A model generated the notes under the pieces. The model was not told where the DNA came from and did no database searches. It worked only from the letters and a program-made list of their open reading frames with translations. From contig NW_027473478.1 of NCBI RefSeq assembly GCF_050947335.1, positions 62,001 through 126,000 of the forward strand: DNA of 64,000 nt. The letters are read 5' to 3'. Below, one piece after another: positions 41,601 through 55,410 of this stretch. The translations under genes and the position numbers were made by a program. The stretch is from Megachile rotundata (taxonomy: Eukaryota; Arthropoda; Insecta; Hymenoptera; Megachilidae). How positions within the stretch are numbered: the first letter of the stretch is position 1; every line of letters begins with the position of its first letter.

Positions 41601-44063
41601 CTTATTATTATCAATCACCTCATATTATCAGCCATGTTATGCTTATGTGATCGAAGGAACGATAATTACTATACTTATTACTCTTATTATTATCAATCTA
41701 ACTCATATTATTAGCCATATTATGCTTATATGATCGATAGAACGACAATTACTATACTCATTACTCTTATTATTATCAATCTAACTCATATTATTAGCCA
41801 TATTATGCTTATATGATCGATAGGACGATAATTACTATACTTATTACTCTTATTATTATCAATCTAACTCATATTATTAGCCATATTATGCTTATATGAT
41901 CGATAGAACGACAATTACTATACTCACTACTCTTATTATTATCAATCTAACTCATACTATTAGCCATATTATGCTTATATGATCGATAGGACGACAATTA
42001 CTATACTCACTACTCTTATTGTTATCAATCTAACTCATATTATTAGCCATATTATGCTTATATGATCGATAGGACGAAAACTACTATACTTATTACTCTT
42101 ATTATTATCAATCTAACTCATATTATTAGCCATATTATGCTTATATGATCGATAGGACGATAATTACTATACTTATTACTCTTATTATTATCAATCTAAC
42201 TCATATTATTAGCCATATTATGCTTATATGATCGATAGAACGACAATTACTATACTCACTACTCTTATTATTATCAATCTAACTCATACTATTAGCCATA
42301 TTATGCTTATATGATCGATAGGACGACAATTACTATACTTATTACTCTTATTATTATCAATCTAACTCATATTATTAGCCATATTATGCTTATATGATGG
42401 ACAGAACGACAATTACTATTCTTATTACACTCCCTGTTATCAATCTAACTCATATTATGAACCATATTATGCTTATATGATCGGTAGAACGATAATTACT
42501 ATACTTATTACTCTTATTATTATCAATCTAACGCATATTATTAGCCATGTTATGCTTATGTGATCGAAGGAACGATAATTACTATACTCATTACTCTTAT
42601 TATTATCAACCTAACTCACATTATTAGCCATATTACGCTTATATGGTCGATAGAACGACAATTACTATACTCATTACTCTTATTATTATCAATCTAACTC
42701 ATATTATTAACCATATTATGCTTATATCATCGGTAGAACGATAATTACTATACTTATTACTCTTATTATTGTCAATCTAACTCATATTATTAGCCATATT
42801 ATGGTTATATGATCGATAGAACGACAATTACTTTACTCATTACTCTTATTATTATCAACCTAACTCATATTATTAGTCATAGTATGCTTATATGATCGAT
42901 AGGACGACAATTACTATACTCACTACTCTTATTGTTATCAATCTAACTCATATTATTAGCCATATTATGCTTATATGATCGATAGAACGACAATTACTAT
43001 ACTTATTAGTCTTATCATTATCAATTAACTCATATTAGTAACCATATTATGCTTATATGATCGGTAGAACGATAATTACTATACTTATTACTCTTATTAT
43101 TGTCAATCTAACTCATATTATTAGCCATATTATGCTTACATGATCGATAGGACGACAATTACTAAACTTATTACTCTTATTATTATCAATCTAACTCATA
43201 TTATTAGCCATATTATGCTTATATGATCGATAGAACGACAATTACTATACTCACTACTCTTATTATTATCAATCTAACTCATACTATTAGCCATATTATG
43301 CTTATATGATCGATAGGACGACAATTACTATACTTATTACTCTTATTATTATCAATCTAACTCATATTATTAGCCATATTATGCTTATATGATGGACAGA
43401 ACGACAATTACTATTCTTATTACACTCCCTGTTATCAATCTAACTCATATTATTAACCATATTATGGTTATATGATCGGTAGAACGATAATTACTATACT
43501 TATTACTCTTATTATTATCAATCTAACTCATACTATTAGCCATATTATGCTTATATGATCGATAGGACGACAACTACTATACTTATTACTCTTATTATTA
43601 TCAATCTAACTCATATTATTAGCCATATTATGCATATATGATGGACAGAACGACAATTACGATTCTTATTACACTCCCTGTTATCAATCTAACTCATATT
43701 ATTAACCATATTATGCTTATATGATCGGTAGAACGATAATTACTATACTTATTACTCTTATTATTATCAATCTAACGCATATTATTAGCCATATTATGCT
43801 TATATGATCGATAGAACGACAATTACTATACTCATTACTCTTATTATTATCAATCTAACTCATATTATTAGACATATTATGCTTATATGATCGATAGGAC
43901 GACAATTACTATACTTATTACTCTTATTATTATCAATCTAACTCATATTATTAGCCATATTATGCTTATATGATCGATAGGACCACAATTACTATACTCA
44001 CTACTCTTATTGTTATCAATCTAACTCATATTATTAGCCATATTATGCTTATATGATCGATAG
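38698..44063. repeat. Superunit U2 (5.3 kb)
   Basis: This second copy joins U1 without a gap. Going upstream, identity first breaks at 33391 against 38694; going downstream it breaks at 38758 against 44064. The crossover lies within the shared stretch at 38695-38757, which is under one monomer long, as expected if exchange happened between in-register monomers. Very few differences over 5.3 kb make this the youngest large duplication in the window, or alternatively an assembly error. Confidence 0.92.
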
Positions 44064-44899
44064 GACGATAATTACTATACTTATTACTCTTATTATTATC
44101 AATCCAACTCATATTATTAGCCATATTATGCTTATATGATCGATAGAACGACAATTACTATACTCACTACTCTTATTATTATCAATCTAACTCATACTAT
44201 TAGCCATATTATGCTTATATGATCGATAGGACGACAATTACTATACTTATTACTCTTACTATTATCAATCTAACTCATATTATTAGCCATATTATGCTTA
44301 TATGATGGACAGAACGACAATTACTATTCTTATTACACTCCCTGTTATCAATCTAACTCATATTATTAACCATATTATGCTCATATGATCGATAGAACGA
44401 TAATTACTATACTTATTACTCTTATTATTATCAATCTAACGCATATTATTAGCCATGTTATGCTTATGTGATCGATAGAACGACAATTACTATACTCATT
44501 ACTCTTATTATTATCAACCTAACTCATATTATTAGCCATATTATGCTTATGTGATCGATAGGACGACAATTACTATACTTATTACTCTTATTATTATCAA
44601 TCTAACTCATATTATTAGCCATATTATGCTTATATGATCGATAGAACGACAATTACTATGCTCACTACTCTTATTATTATCAATCTAACTCATATTATTA
44701 ACCATATTATGCAAATATGATCGATAGAACGACAATTACTATACTTATTACTCTTATTATTATCAATCTAACTCATATTAGTAACCATATTATGCTTATA
44801 TGATCGGAAGAACGATGATTACTATACTTATTACTCTTATTATTGTCAATCTAACTCATATTATTAGCCATATTATGCTTACATGATCGATAGGACGAC
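44064..44899. repeat. Bridging satellite between U2 and V1
   Basis: About ten monomers of mixed class. They include a cactccctg unit near 44.34 kb and a gcaaatatg unit near 44.71 kb. A cggaagaacgatgatt monomer at about 44805 belongs to the 1162-bp repeat that begins just upstream. No other content. Confidence 0.7.
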
Positions 44900-46852
44900 A
44901 ATTACTATACTTATTACTCTTATTATTATCAATCTAACTCATATTATTAGCCATATTATGCTTATATGATCGATAGAACGACAATTACTATACTCACTAC
45001 TCTTATTATTATCAATCTAACTCATACTATTAGCCATATTATGCTTATATGATCGATAGGACGACAATTACTATACTTATTACTCTTATTATTATCAATC
45101 TAACTCATATTATTAGCCATATTATGCTTATATGATGGACAGAACGACAATTACTATTCTTATTACTCTTATTATTATCAATCTAACTCATATTATTAGC
45201 CATATTATGCATATATGATGGACAGGACGACAATTACGATTCTTATTACACTCCCTGTTATCAATCTAACTCATATTATTAACCATATTATGCTTATATG
45301 ATCGGTAGAACGATAATTACTATACTTATTACTCTTATTATTATCAATCTAACGCATATTATTAGCCATATTATGCTTATATGATCGATAGAACGACAAT
45401 TACTATACCCATTACTCTTATTATTATCAATCTAACTCATATTATTAGCCATATTATGCTTATATGATCGATAGGACGACAATTACTATACTTATTACTC
45501 TTATTATTATCAATCTAACTCATATTATTAGCCATATTATGCATATATGATCGATAGGACCACAATTACTATACTCACTACTCTTATTGTTATCAATCTA
45601 ACTCATATTATTAGCCATATTATGCTTATATGATCGATAGGACGAAAATTACTATACTTATTACTCTTATTATTATCAATCTAACTCATATTATTAGCCA
45701 TATTATGCTTATGTGATCGATAGAACGATAATTACTATACCTATTACTCTTATTATTATCAATCTAACTCATATTATTAGCCATATTATGCTTATATGAT
45801 CGATAGAACGACAATTACTATACTCATTACTCTTATTATTATCGAACTAACTCATATTATTAGCCATATTATGCTTATATGATCGATAGAACGACAATTA
45901 CTATACTCATTACTCTTATTATTATCAATCTAACTCATATTAGTAACCATATTATGCTTATATGATCGGTAGAACGATGATTACTATACTTATTACTCTT
46001 ATTATTGTCAATCTAACTCATATTATTAGCCATATTATGCTTACATGATCGATAGGACGACAATTACTATACTTATTACTCTTATTATTATCAATCTAAC
46101 TCATATTATTAGCCATATTATGCTTATATGATCGATAGAACGACAATTACTATACTCACTACTCTTATTATTATCAATCTAACTCATGCTATTAGCCATA
46201 TTATGCTTATATGATCGATAGGACGACAATTACTATACTTATTACTCTTATTATTATCAATCTAACTCATATTATTAGCCATATTATGCTTATATGATGG
46301 ACAGAACGACAATTACTATTCTTATTACTCTTATTATTATCAATCTAACTCATATTATTAGCCATATTATGCATATATGATGGACAGGACGACAATTACG
46401 ATTCTTATTACACTCCCTGTTATCAATCTAACTCATATTATTAACCATATTATGCTTATATGATCGGTAGAACGATAATTACTATACTTATTACTCTTAT
46501 TATTATCAATCTAACGCATATTATTAGCCATATTATGCTTATATGATCGATAGAACGACAATTACTATACCCATTACTCTTATTATTATCAATCTAACTC
46601 ATATTATTAGCCATATTATGCTTATATGATCGATAGGACGACAATTACTATACTTATTACTCTTATTATTATCAATCTAACTCATATTATTAGCCATATT
46701 ATGCATATATGATCGATAGGACCACAATTACTATACTCACTACTCTTATTGTTATCAATCTAACTCATATTATTAGCCATATTATGCTTATATGATCGAT
46801 AGGACGAAAATTACTATACTTATTACTCTTATTATTATTAATCTAACTCATA
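44770..46852. repeat. 1162-bp (14-monomer) repeat pair nested near and in V1
   Basis: The gcatatatgatggacagg monomer occurs at 45209 and 46371, and aacgatgatt at 44811 and 45973; both pairs are exactly 1162 bp apart (14 x 83). Homology covers about 920 bp per copy (44770-45690 and 45932-46852), with about 240 bp of other monomers between. The same pair recurs in V2 at 49605 and 50767. Confidence 0.87.
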
Positions 46853-49295
46853 TTATTAACCATATTATGCAAATATGATCGATAGAACGACAATTACTAT
46901 ACTCATTACTCTTATTATTATCAATCTAACTCATATTATTAGCCATTTTATGCTTATATGATCGATAGGACGACAATTACTATACTTGTTACTCTTATTA
47001 TTATCAATCTAACTCATATTATTAGCCATATTATGCTTATATGATCGATAGGACGACAATTACTATACACACTACTCTTATTGTTATCAATCTAACTCAT
47101 ATTATTAGCAATATTATGCTTATATGATCGATAGAACGACAACTACTATAATTATTAGTCTCATTATTATCAATCACCTCATATTATTAGCCATGTTATG
47201 CTTATGTGATCGAAGGAGCGATAATTACTATACTTATTATTCTTATTTTTATCAACCTAACTCATATTATTAGCCATATTATGCTTAAATGATTGTTAGA
47301 ACGACAATTACTATACTCATTACTGTCATTATTAACAATCTAACTCATATTATTAACCATATTATGCTTATATGATCGGTAGAACGATAATTACTATACT
47401 TATTACTTTTATTATTATCAATCTAACCCATATTATTAGCCATATTATGCTTATATGATCGATAGAACGACAATTACTATACTCATTACTCTTATTATTA
47501 TCAATCTAACTCATATTATTAACCATATTATGCTTATATGATCTGTAGAACGATAATTACTATACTTATTACTCTTATTATTGTCAATCTAACTCGTATT
47601 ATTAGCCATATTATGCTTATATGATCGATAGAACGACAATTGCTATACTCATTACTCTTATTATTATCAACCTAACTCATATTATTAGCCATATTATGCT
47701 TATATGATCGATAGGACGACAATTACTATACACACTTCTCTTATTATTATCAATCTAACTCATATTATTAGCCATATTATGCTTATATGATCGATAGGAC
47801 GACAATTACTATACTCACTACTCTTATTGTTATCAATCTAACTCATATTATTAGCCATATTATGCTTATATGATCGATAGGACGAAAATTACTATGCTTA
47901 TTACTCTTATTATTATCAATCTAACTCATATTATTAACCATATTATGCAAATATGATCGATAGAACGACAATTACTATACTCATTACTCTTATTATTATC
48001 AATCTAACTCATATTATTAACCATATTATGCTTACATGATCGGTAGAACGATAATTACTATACTTATTACTCTTATTATTATCAATCTAACTCATATTAT
48101 TAGCCATATTATGCTTATATGATCGATAGAACGACAATTACTATACTCATTACTCTTATTATTATCAATCCAACTCATATTATTAGCCATATTATGCTTA
48201 TATGATCGATAGGACGAAAATTACTATACTTGTTACTCTTATTATTATCAATCTAACTCATATTATTAGCCATATTATGCTTATATGATCGATAGGACGA
48301 CAATTACTATACTCACTACTCTTATTGTTATCAATCTAACTCATATTATTAGCCATATTATGCTTATATGATCGATAGAACGACAACTACTATACTTATT
48401 AGTCTTATTATTATCAATCACCTCATATTATTAGCCATGTTATGCTTATGTGATCGAAGGAACGATAATTACTATACTTATTATTCTTATTTTTATCAAC
48501 CTAACTCATATTATTAGCCATATTATGCTTAAATGATCGATAGAACGACAATTACTATACTCATTACTGTCATTATTATCAATCTAACTCATATTATTAG
48601 CCATATTATGCTTATATGATCGATAGGACGACAATTACTATACTTGTTACTCTTATTATTATCAATCTAACTCATATTATTAGCCATATTATGCTTATAT
48701 GATCGACAGGACGACAATTACTATACTCACTACTCTTATTGTTATCAATCTAACTCATATTATTAGCCATATTATGCTTATATGATCGATAGAACGACAA
48801 CTACTATACTTATTAGTCTTATTATTATCAATCACCTCATATTATTAGCCATATTATGCTTATGTGATCGAAGGAACGATAATTACTATACTTATTATTC
48901 TTATTTCTATCAACCCAACTCATATTATTAGCCATATTATGCTTAAATGATCGATAGAACGACAATTACTATACTCATTACTGTCGTTATTATCAATCTA
49001 ACGCATATTATTAGCCATATTATGCTTATATGATCGATAGAACGACAATTACTATACTCATTACTCTTATTATTATCAATCTAACTCATATTATTAGCCA
49101 TATTATGCTTATATGATCGATAGGACGACAATTACTATACTTATTACTCTTATTATTATCAATCTAACTCATATTATTAGCCATATTATGCTTATATGAT
49201 CGATAGGACCACAATTACTATACTCACTACTCATATTGTTATCAATCTAACTCATACTATTAGCCATATTATGCTTATATGATCGATAGGACGAT
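44900..49295. repeat. Superunit V1 (4396 bp)
   Basis: V1 matches V2 at an offset of 4396: gcatatatgatggacagg at 45209 and 49605, and again at 46371 and 50767; gcttaaatgattgttag at 47283 and 51679. Further downstream the offset becomes 4313, one monomer less, because V2 lost a unit. Markers specific to the V family are gattgttag, actataattatt and cacattact-like acccattact tails. No gene is present. Confidence 0.9.
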
Positions 49296-52200
49296 AATTA
49301 CTATACTTATTACTCTTATTATTATCAATCTAACTCATATTATTAGCCATATTATGCTTATATGATCGATAGAACGACAATTACTATACTCACTACTCTT
49401 ATTATTATCAATCTAACTCATACTATTAGCCATATTATGCTTATATGATCGATAGGACGACAATTACTATACTTATTACTCTTATTATTATCAATCTAAC
49501 TCATATTATTAGCCATATTATGCTTATATGATGGACAGAACGACAATTACTATTCTTATTACTCTTATTATTATCAATCTAACTCATATTATTAGCCATA
49601 TTATGCATATATGATGGACAGGACGACAATTACGATTCTTATTACACTCCCTGTTATCAATCTAACTCATATTATTAACCATATTATGCTTATATGATCG
49701 GTAGAACGATAATTACTATACTTATTACTCTTATTATTATCAATCTAACGCATATTATTAGCCATATTATGCTTATATGATCGATAGAACGACAATTACT
49801 ATACCCATTACTCTTATTATTATCAATCTAACTCATATTATTAGCCATATTATGCTTATATGATCGATAGGACGACAATTACTATACTTATTACTCTTAT
49901 TATTATCAATCTAACTCATATTATTAGCCATATTATGCATATATGATCGATAGGACCACAATTACTATACTCACTACTCTTATTGTTATCAATCTAACTC
50001 ATATTATTAGCCATATTATGCTTATATGATCGATAGGACGAAAATTACTATACTTATTACTCTTATTATTATCAATCTAACTCATATTATTAGCCATATT
50101 ATGCTTATGTGATCGATAGAACGATAATTACTATACCTATTACTCTTATTATTATCAATCTAACTCATATTATTAGCCATATTATGCTTATATGATCGAT
50201 AGAACGACAATTACTATACTCATTACTCTTATTATTATCGAACTAACTCATATTATTAGCCATATTATGCTTATATGATCGATAGAACGACAATTACTAT
50301 ACTCATTACTCTTATTATTATCAATCTAACTCATATTAGTAACCATATTATGCTTATATGATCGGTAGAACGATGATTACTATACTTATTACTCTTATTA
50401 TTGTCAATCTAACTCATATTATTAGCCATATTATGCTTACATGATCGATAGGACGACAATTACTATACTTATTACTCTTATTATTATCAACCTAACTCAT
50501 ATTATTAGCCATATTATGCTTATATGATCGATAGAACGACAATTACTATACTCACTACTCTTATTATTATCAATCTAACTCATGCTATTAGCCATATTAT
50601 GCTTATATGATCGATAGGACGACAATTACTATACTTATTACTCTTATTATTATCAATCTAACTCATATTATTAGCCATATTATGCTTATATGATGGACAG
50701 AACGACAATTACTATTCTTATTACTCTTATTATTATCAATCTAACTCATATTATTAGCCATATTATGCATATATGATGGACAGGACGACAATTACGATTC
50801 TTATTACACTCCCTGTTATCAATCTAACTCATATTATTAACCATATTATGCTTATATGATCGGTAGAACGATAATTACTATACTTATTACTCTTATTATT
50901 ATCAATCTAACGCATATTATTAGCCATATTATGCTTATATGATCGATAGAACGACAATTACTATACCCATTACTCTTATTATTATCAATCTAACTCATAT
51001 TATTAGCCATATTATGCTTATATGATCGATAGGACGACAATTACTATACTTATTACTCTTATTATTATCAATCTAACTCATATTATTAGCCATATTATGC
51101 ATATATGATCGATAGGACCACAATTACTATACTCACTACTCTTATTGTTATCAATCTAACTCATATTATTAGCCATATTATGCTTATATGATCGATAGGA
51201 CGAAAATTACTATACTTATTACTCTTATTATTATCAATCTAACTCATATTATTAACCATATTATGCAAATATGATCGATAGAACGACAATTACTATACTC
51301 ATTACGCTTATTATTATCAATCTAACTCATATTATTAGCCATTTTATGCTTATATGATCGATAGGACGACAATTACTATACTTGTTACTCTTATTATTAT
51401 CAATCTAACTCATATTATTAGCCATATTATGCTTATATGATTGATAGGACGACAATTACTATACACACTACTCTTATTGTTATCAATCTAACTCATATTA
51501 TTAGCAATATTATGCTTATATGATCGATAGAACGACAACTACTATAATTATTAGTCTCATTATTATCAATCACCTCATATTATTAGCCATGTTATGCTTA
51601 TGTGATCGAAGGAGCGATAATTACTATACTTATTATTCTTATTTTTATCAACCTAACTCATATTATTAGCCATATTATGCTTAAATGATTGTTAGAACGA
51701 CAATTACTATACTCATTACTGTCATTATTAACAATCTAACTCATATTATTAACCATATTATGCTTATATGATCGGTAGAACGATAATTACTATACTTATT
51801 ACTTTTATTATTATCAATCTAACCCATATTATTAGCCATATTATGCTTATATGATCGATAGAACGACAATTACTATACTCATTACTCTTATTATTATCAA
51901 TCTAACTCATATTATTAACCATATTATGCTTATATGATCTGTAGAACGATAATTACTATACTTATTACTCTTATTATTGTCAATCTAACTCGTATTATTA
52001 GCCATATTATGCTTATATGATCGATAGAACGACAATTGCTATACTCATTACTCTTATTATTATCAACCTAACTCATATTATTAGCCATATTATGCTTATA
52101 TGATCGATAGGACGACAATTACTATACACACTACTCTTATTATTATCAATCTAACTCATATTATTAGCCATATTATGCTTATATGATCGATAGGACGACA

Positions 52201-53608
52201 ATTACTATACTCACTACTCTTATTGTTATCAATCTAACTCATATTATTAGCCATATTATGCTTATATGATCGATAGGACGAAAATTACTATGCTTATTAC
52301 TCTTATTATTATCAATCTAACTCATATTATTAACCATATTATGCAAATATGATCGATAGAACGACAATTACTATACTCATTACTCTTATTATTATCAATC
52401 TAACTCATATTATTAACCATATTATGCTTACATGATCGGTAGAACGATAATTACTATACTTATTACTCTTATTATTATCAATCTAACTCATATTATTAGC
52501 CATATTATGCTTATATGATCGATAGAACGACAATTACTATACTCATTACTCTTATTATTATCAATCCAACTCATATTATTAGCCATATTATGCTTATATG
52601 ATCGATAGGACGACAATTACTATACTTGTTACTCTTATTATTATCAATCCAACTCATATTATTAGCCATATTATGCTTATATGATCGATAGGACGACAAC
52701 TACTATACTTATTAGTCTTATTATTATCAATCACCTCATATTATTAGCCATGTTATGCTTATGTGATCGAAGGAACGATAATTACTATACTTATTATTCT
52801 TATTTTTATCAACCTAACTCATATTATTAGCCATATTATGCTTAAATGATCGATAGAACGACAATTACTATACTCATTACTGTCATTATTATCAATCTAA
52901 CTCATATTATTAGCCATATTATGCTTATATGATCGATAGGACGACAATTACTATACTTGTTACTCTTATTATTATCAATCTAACTCATATTATTAGCCAT
53001 ATTATGCTTATATGATCGACAGGACGACAATTACTATACTCACTACTCTTATTGTTATCAATCTAACTCATATTATTAGCCATATTATGCTTATATGATC
53101 GATAGAACGACAACTACTATACTTATTAGTCTTATTATTATCAATCACCTCATATTATTAGCCATATTATGCTTATGTGATCGAAGGAACGATAATTACT
53201 ATACTTATTATTCTTATTTCTATCAACCCAACTCATATTATTAGCCATATTATGCTTAAATGATCGATAGAACGACAATTACTATACTCATTACTGTCGT
53301 TATTATCAATCTAACGCATATTATTAGCCATATTATGCTTATATGATCGATAGAACGACAATTACTATACTCATTACTCTTATTATTATCAATCTAACTC
53401 ATATTATTAGCCATATTATGCTTATATGATCGATAGGACGACAATTACTATACTTATTACTCTTATTATTATCAATCTAACTCATATTATTAGCCATATT
53501 ATGCTTATATGATCGATAGGACCACAATTACTATACTCACTACTCATATTGTTATCAATCTAACTCATACTATTAGCCATATTATGCTTATATGATCGAT
53601 AGGACGAT
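49296..53608. repeat. Superunit V2, one monomer shorter than V1
   Basis: V2 is collinear with V1 at 4396 until about 52.69 kb and at 4313 after it (tcatactatt at 49251 against 53564; gatggacag at 49530 against 53843). The missing 83 bp is explained by a chimeric monomer at 52644-52726. V2 also shows point differences such as gattgatagg near 51439 and attacgctta near 51302. Confidence 0.88.
52644..52726. repeat. Chimeric monomer marking an exact one-unit loss in V2
   Basis: This unit carries aggacgac followed by aactactatac and attagtc. In V1 (about 48.30 and 48.37 kb) and V3 (about 55.26 and 55.34 kb) these halves lie in two successive monomers, one with aggacgacaattac and an actcact tail, the other with agaacgacaactac. 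Because both V1 and V3 keep the longer form, V2 is the derived copy. Confidence 0.85.
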
Positions 53609-55410
53609 AATTACTATACTTATTACTCTTATTATTATCAATCTAACTCATATTATTAGCCATATTATGCTTATATGATCGATAGAACGACAATTACTAT
53701 ACTCACTACTCTTATTATTATCAATCTAACTCATACTATTAGCCATATTATGCTTATATGATCGATAGGACGACAATTACTATACTTATTACTCTTATTA
53801 TTATCAATCTAACTCATATTATTAGCCATATTATGCTTATATGATGGACAGAACGACAATTACTATTCTTATTACACTCCCTGTTATCAACCTAACTCAT
53901 ATTATTAACCATATTATGCTCATATGATCGGTAGAACGATAATTACTATACTTATTACTCTTATTATTATCAATCTAACTCATATTATTAGCCATTTTAT
54001 GCTTATATGATCGATAGGACGACAATTACTATACACACTACTCTTATTGTTATCAATCTAACTCATATTATTAGCAATATTATGCTTATATGATCGATAG
54101 AACGACAACTACTATACTTATTAGTCTCATTATTATCAATCACCTCATATTATTAGCCATGTTATGCTTATGTGATCGGAGGAGCGATAATTACTATACT
54201 TATTATTCTTATTTTTATCAACCTAACTCATATTATTAGCCATATTATGCTTAAATGATTGTTAGAACGACAATTACTATACTCATTACTGTCATTATTA
54301 TCAATCTAACTCATATTATTAACCATATTATGCTTATATGATCGGTAGAACGATAATTACTATACTTATTACTTTTATTATTATCAATCTAACCCATATT
54401 ATTAGCCATATTATGCTTATATGATCGATAGAACGACAATTACTATACTCATTACTCTTATTATTATCAATCTAACTCATATTATTAACCATATTATGCT
54501 TATATGATGTGTAGAACGATAATTACTATACTTATTACTCTTATTATTGTCAATCTAACTCGTATTATTAGCCATATTATGCTTATATGATCGATAGAAC
54601 GACAATTGCTATACTCATTACTCTTATTATTATCAACCTAACTCATATTATTAGCCATATTATGCTTATATGATCGATAGGACGACAATTACTATACACA
54701 CTACTCTTATTATTATCAATCTAACTCATATTATTAGCCATATTACGCTTATATGATCGATAGGACGACAATTACTATACTCACTACTCTTATTGTTATC
54801 AATCTAACTCATATTATTAGCCATATTATGCTTATATGATCGATAGGACGAAAATTACTATGCTTATTACTCTTATTATTATCAATCTAACTCATATTAT
54901 TAACCATATTATGCAAATATGATCGATAGAACGACAATTACTATACTCATTACTCTTATTATTATCAATCTAACTCATATTATTAACCATATTATGCTTA
55001 CATGATCGGTAGAACGATAATTACTATACTTATTACTCTTATTATTATCAATCTAACTCATATTATTAGCCATATTATGCTTATATGATCGATAGAACGA
55101 CAATTACTATACTCATTACTCTTATTATTATCAATCCAACTCATATTATTAGCCATATTATGCTTATATGATCGATAGGACGACAATTACTATACTTGTT
55201 ACTCTTATTATTATCAATCTAACTCATATTATTAGCCATATTATGCTTATATGATCGATAGGACGACAATTACTATACTCACTACTCTTATTGTTATCAA
55301 TCTAACTCATATTATTAGCCATATTATGCTTATATGATCGATAGAACGACAACTACTATACTTATTAGTCTTATTATTATCAATCACCTCATATTATTAG
55401 CCATGTTATG
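53609..55410. repeat. Superunit V3, truncated third copy
   Basis: V3 opens like V1 and V2 up to about 53.87 kb, then jumps to sequence matching V2 from the attttatgc monomer onward (51338 against 53991). The offset to V2 starts at 2653 and becomes 2570 after one monomer is lost: gcttaaatgattg at 51679 and 54249, acaattgct at 52032 and 54602, actatgctt near 52288 and 54858. It diverges at about 55410, where a gatggacagg monomer follows the 82-mer. Confidence 0.8.
53970..54052. repeat. Chimeric monomer marking a one-unit loss in V3
   Basis: This unit joins the attttatgc start directly to an actatacacactac tail. In V1 (about 46.94-47.07 kb) and V2 (about 51.34-51.47 kb) these features are in two successive monomers with an acttgttactc tail between. 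Exactly 83 bp is missing, so the exchange was in register. Confidence 0.85.
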
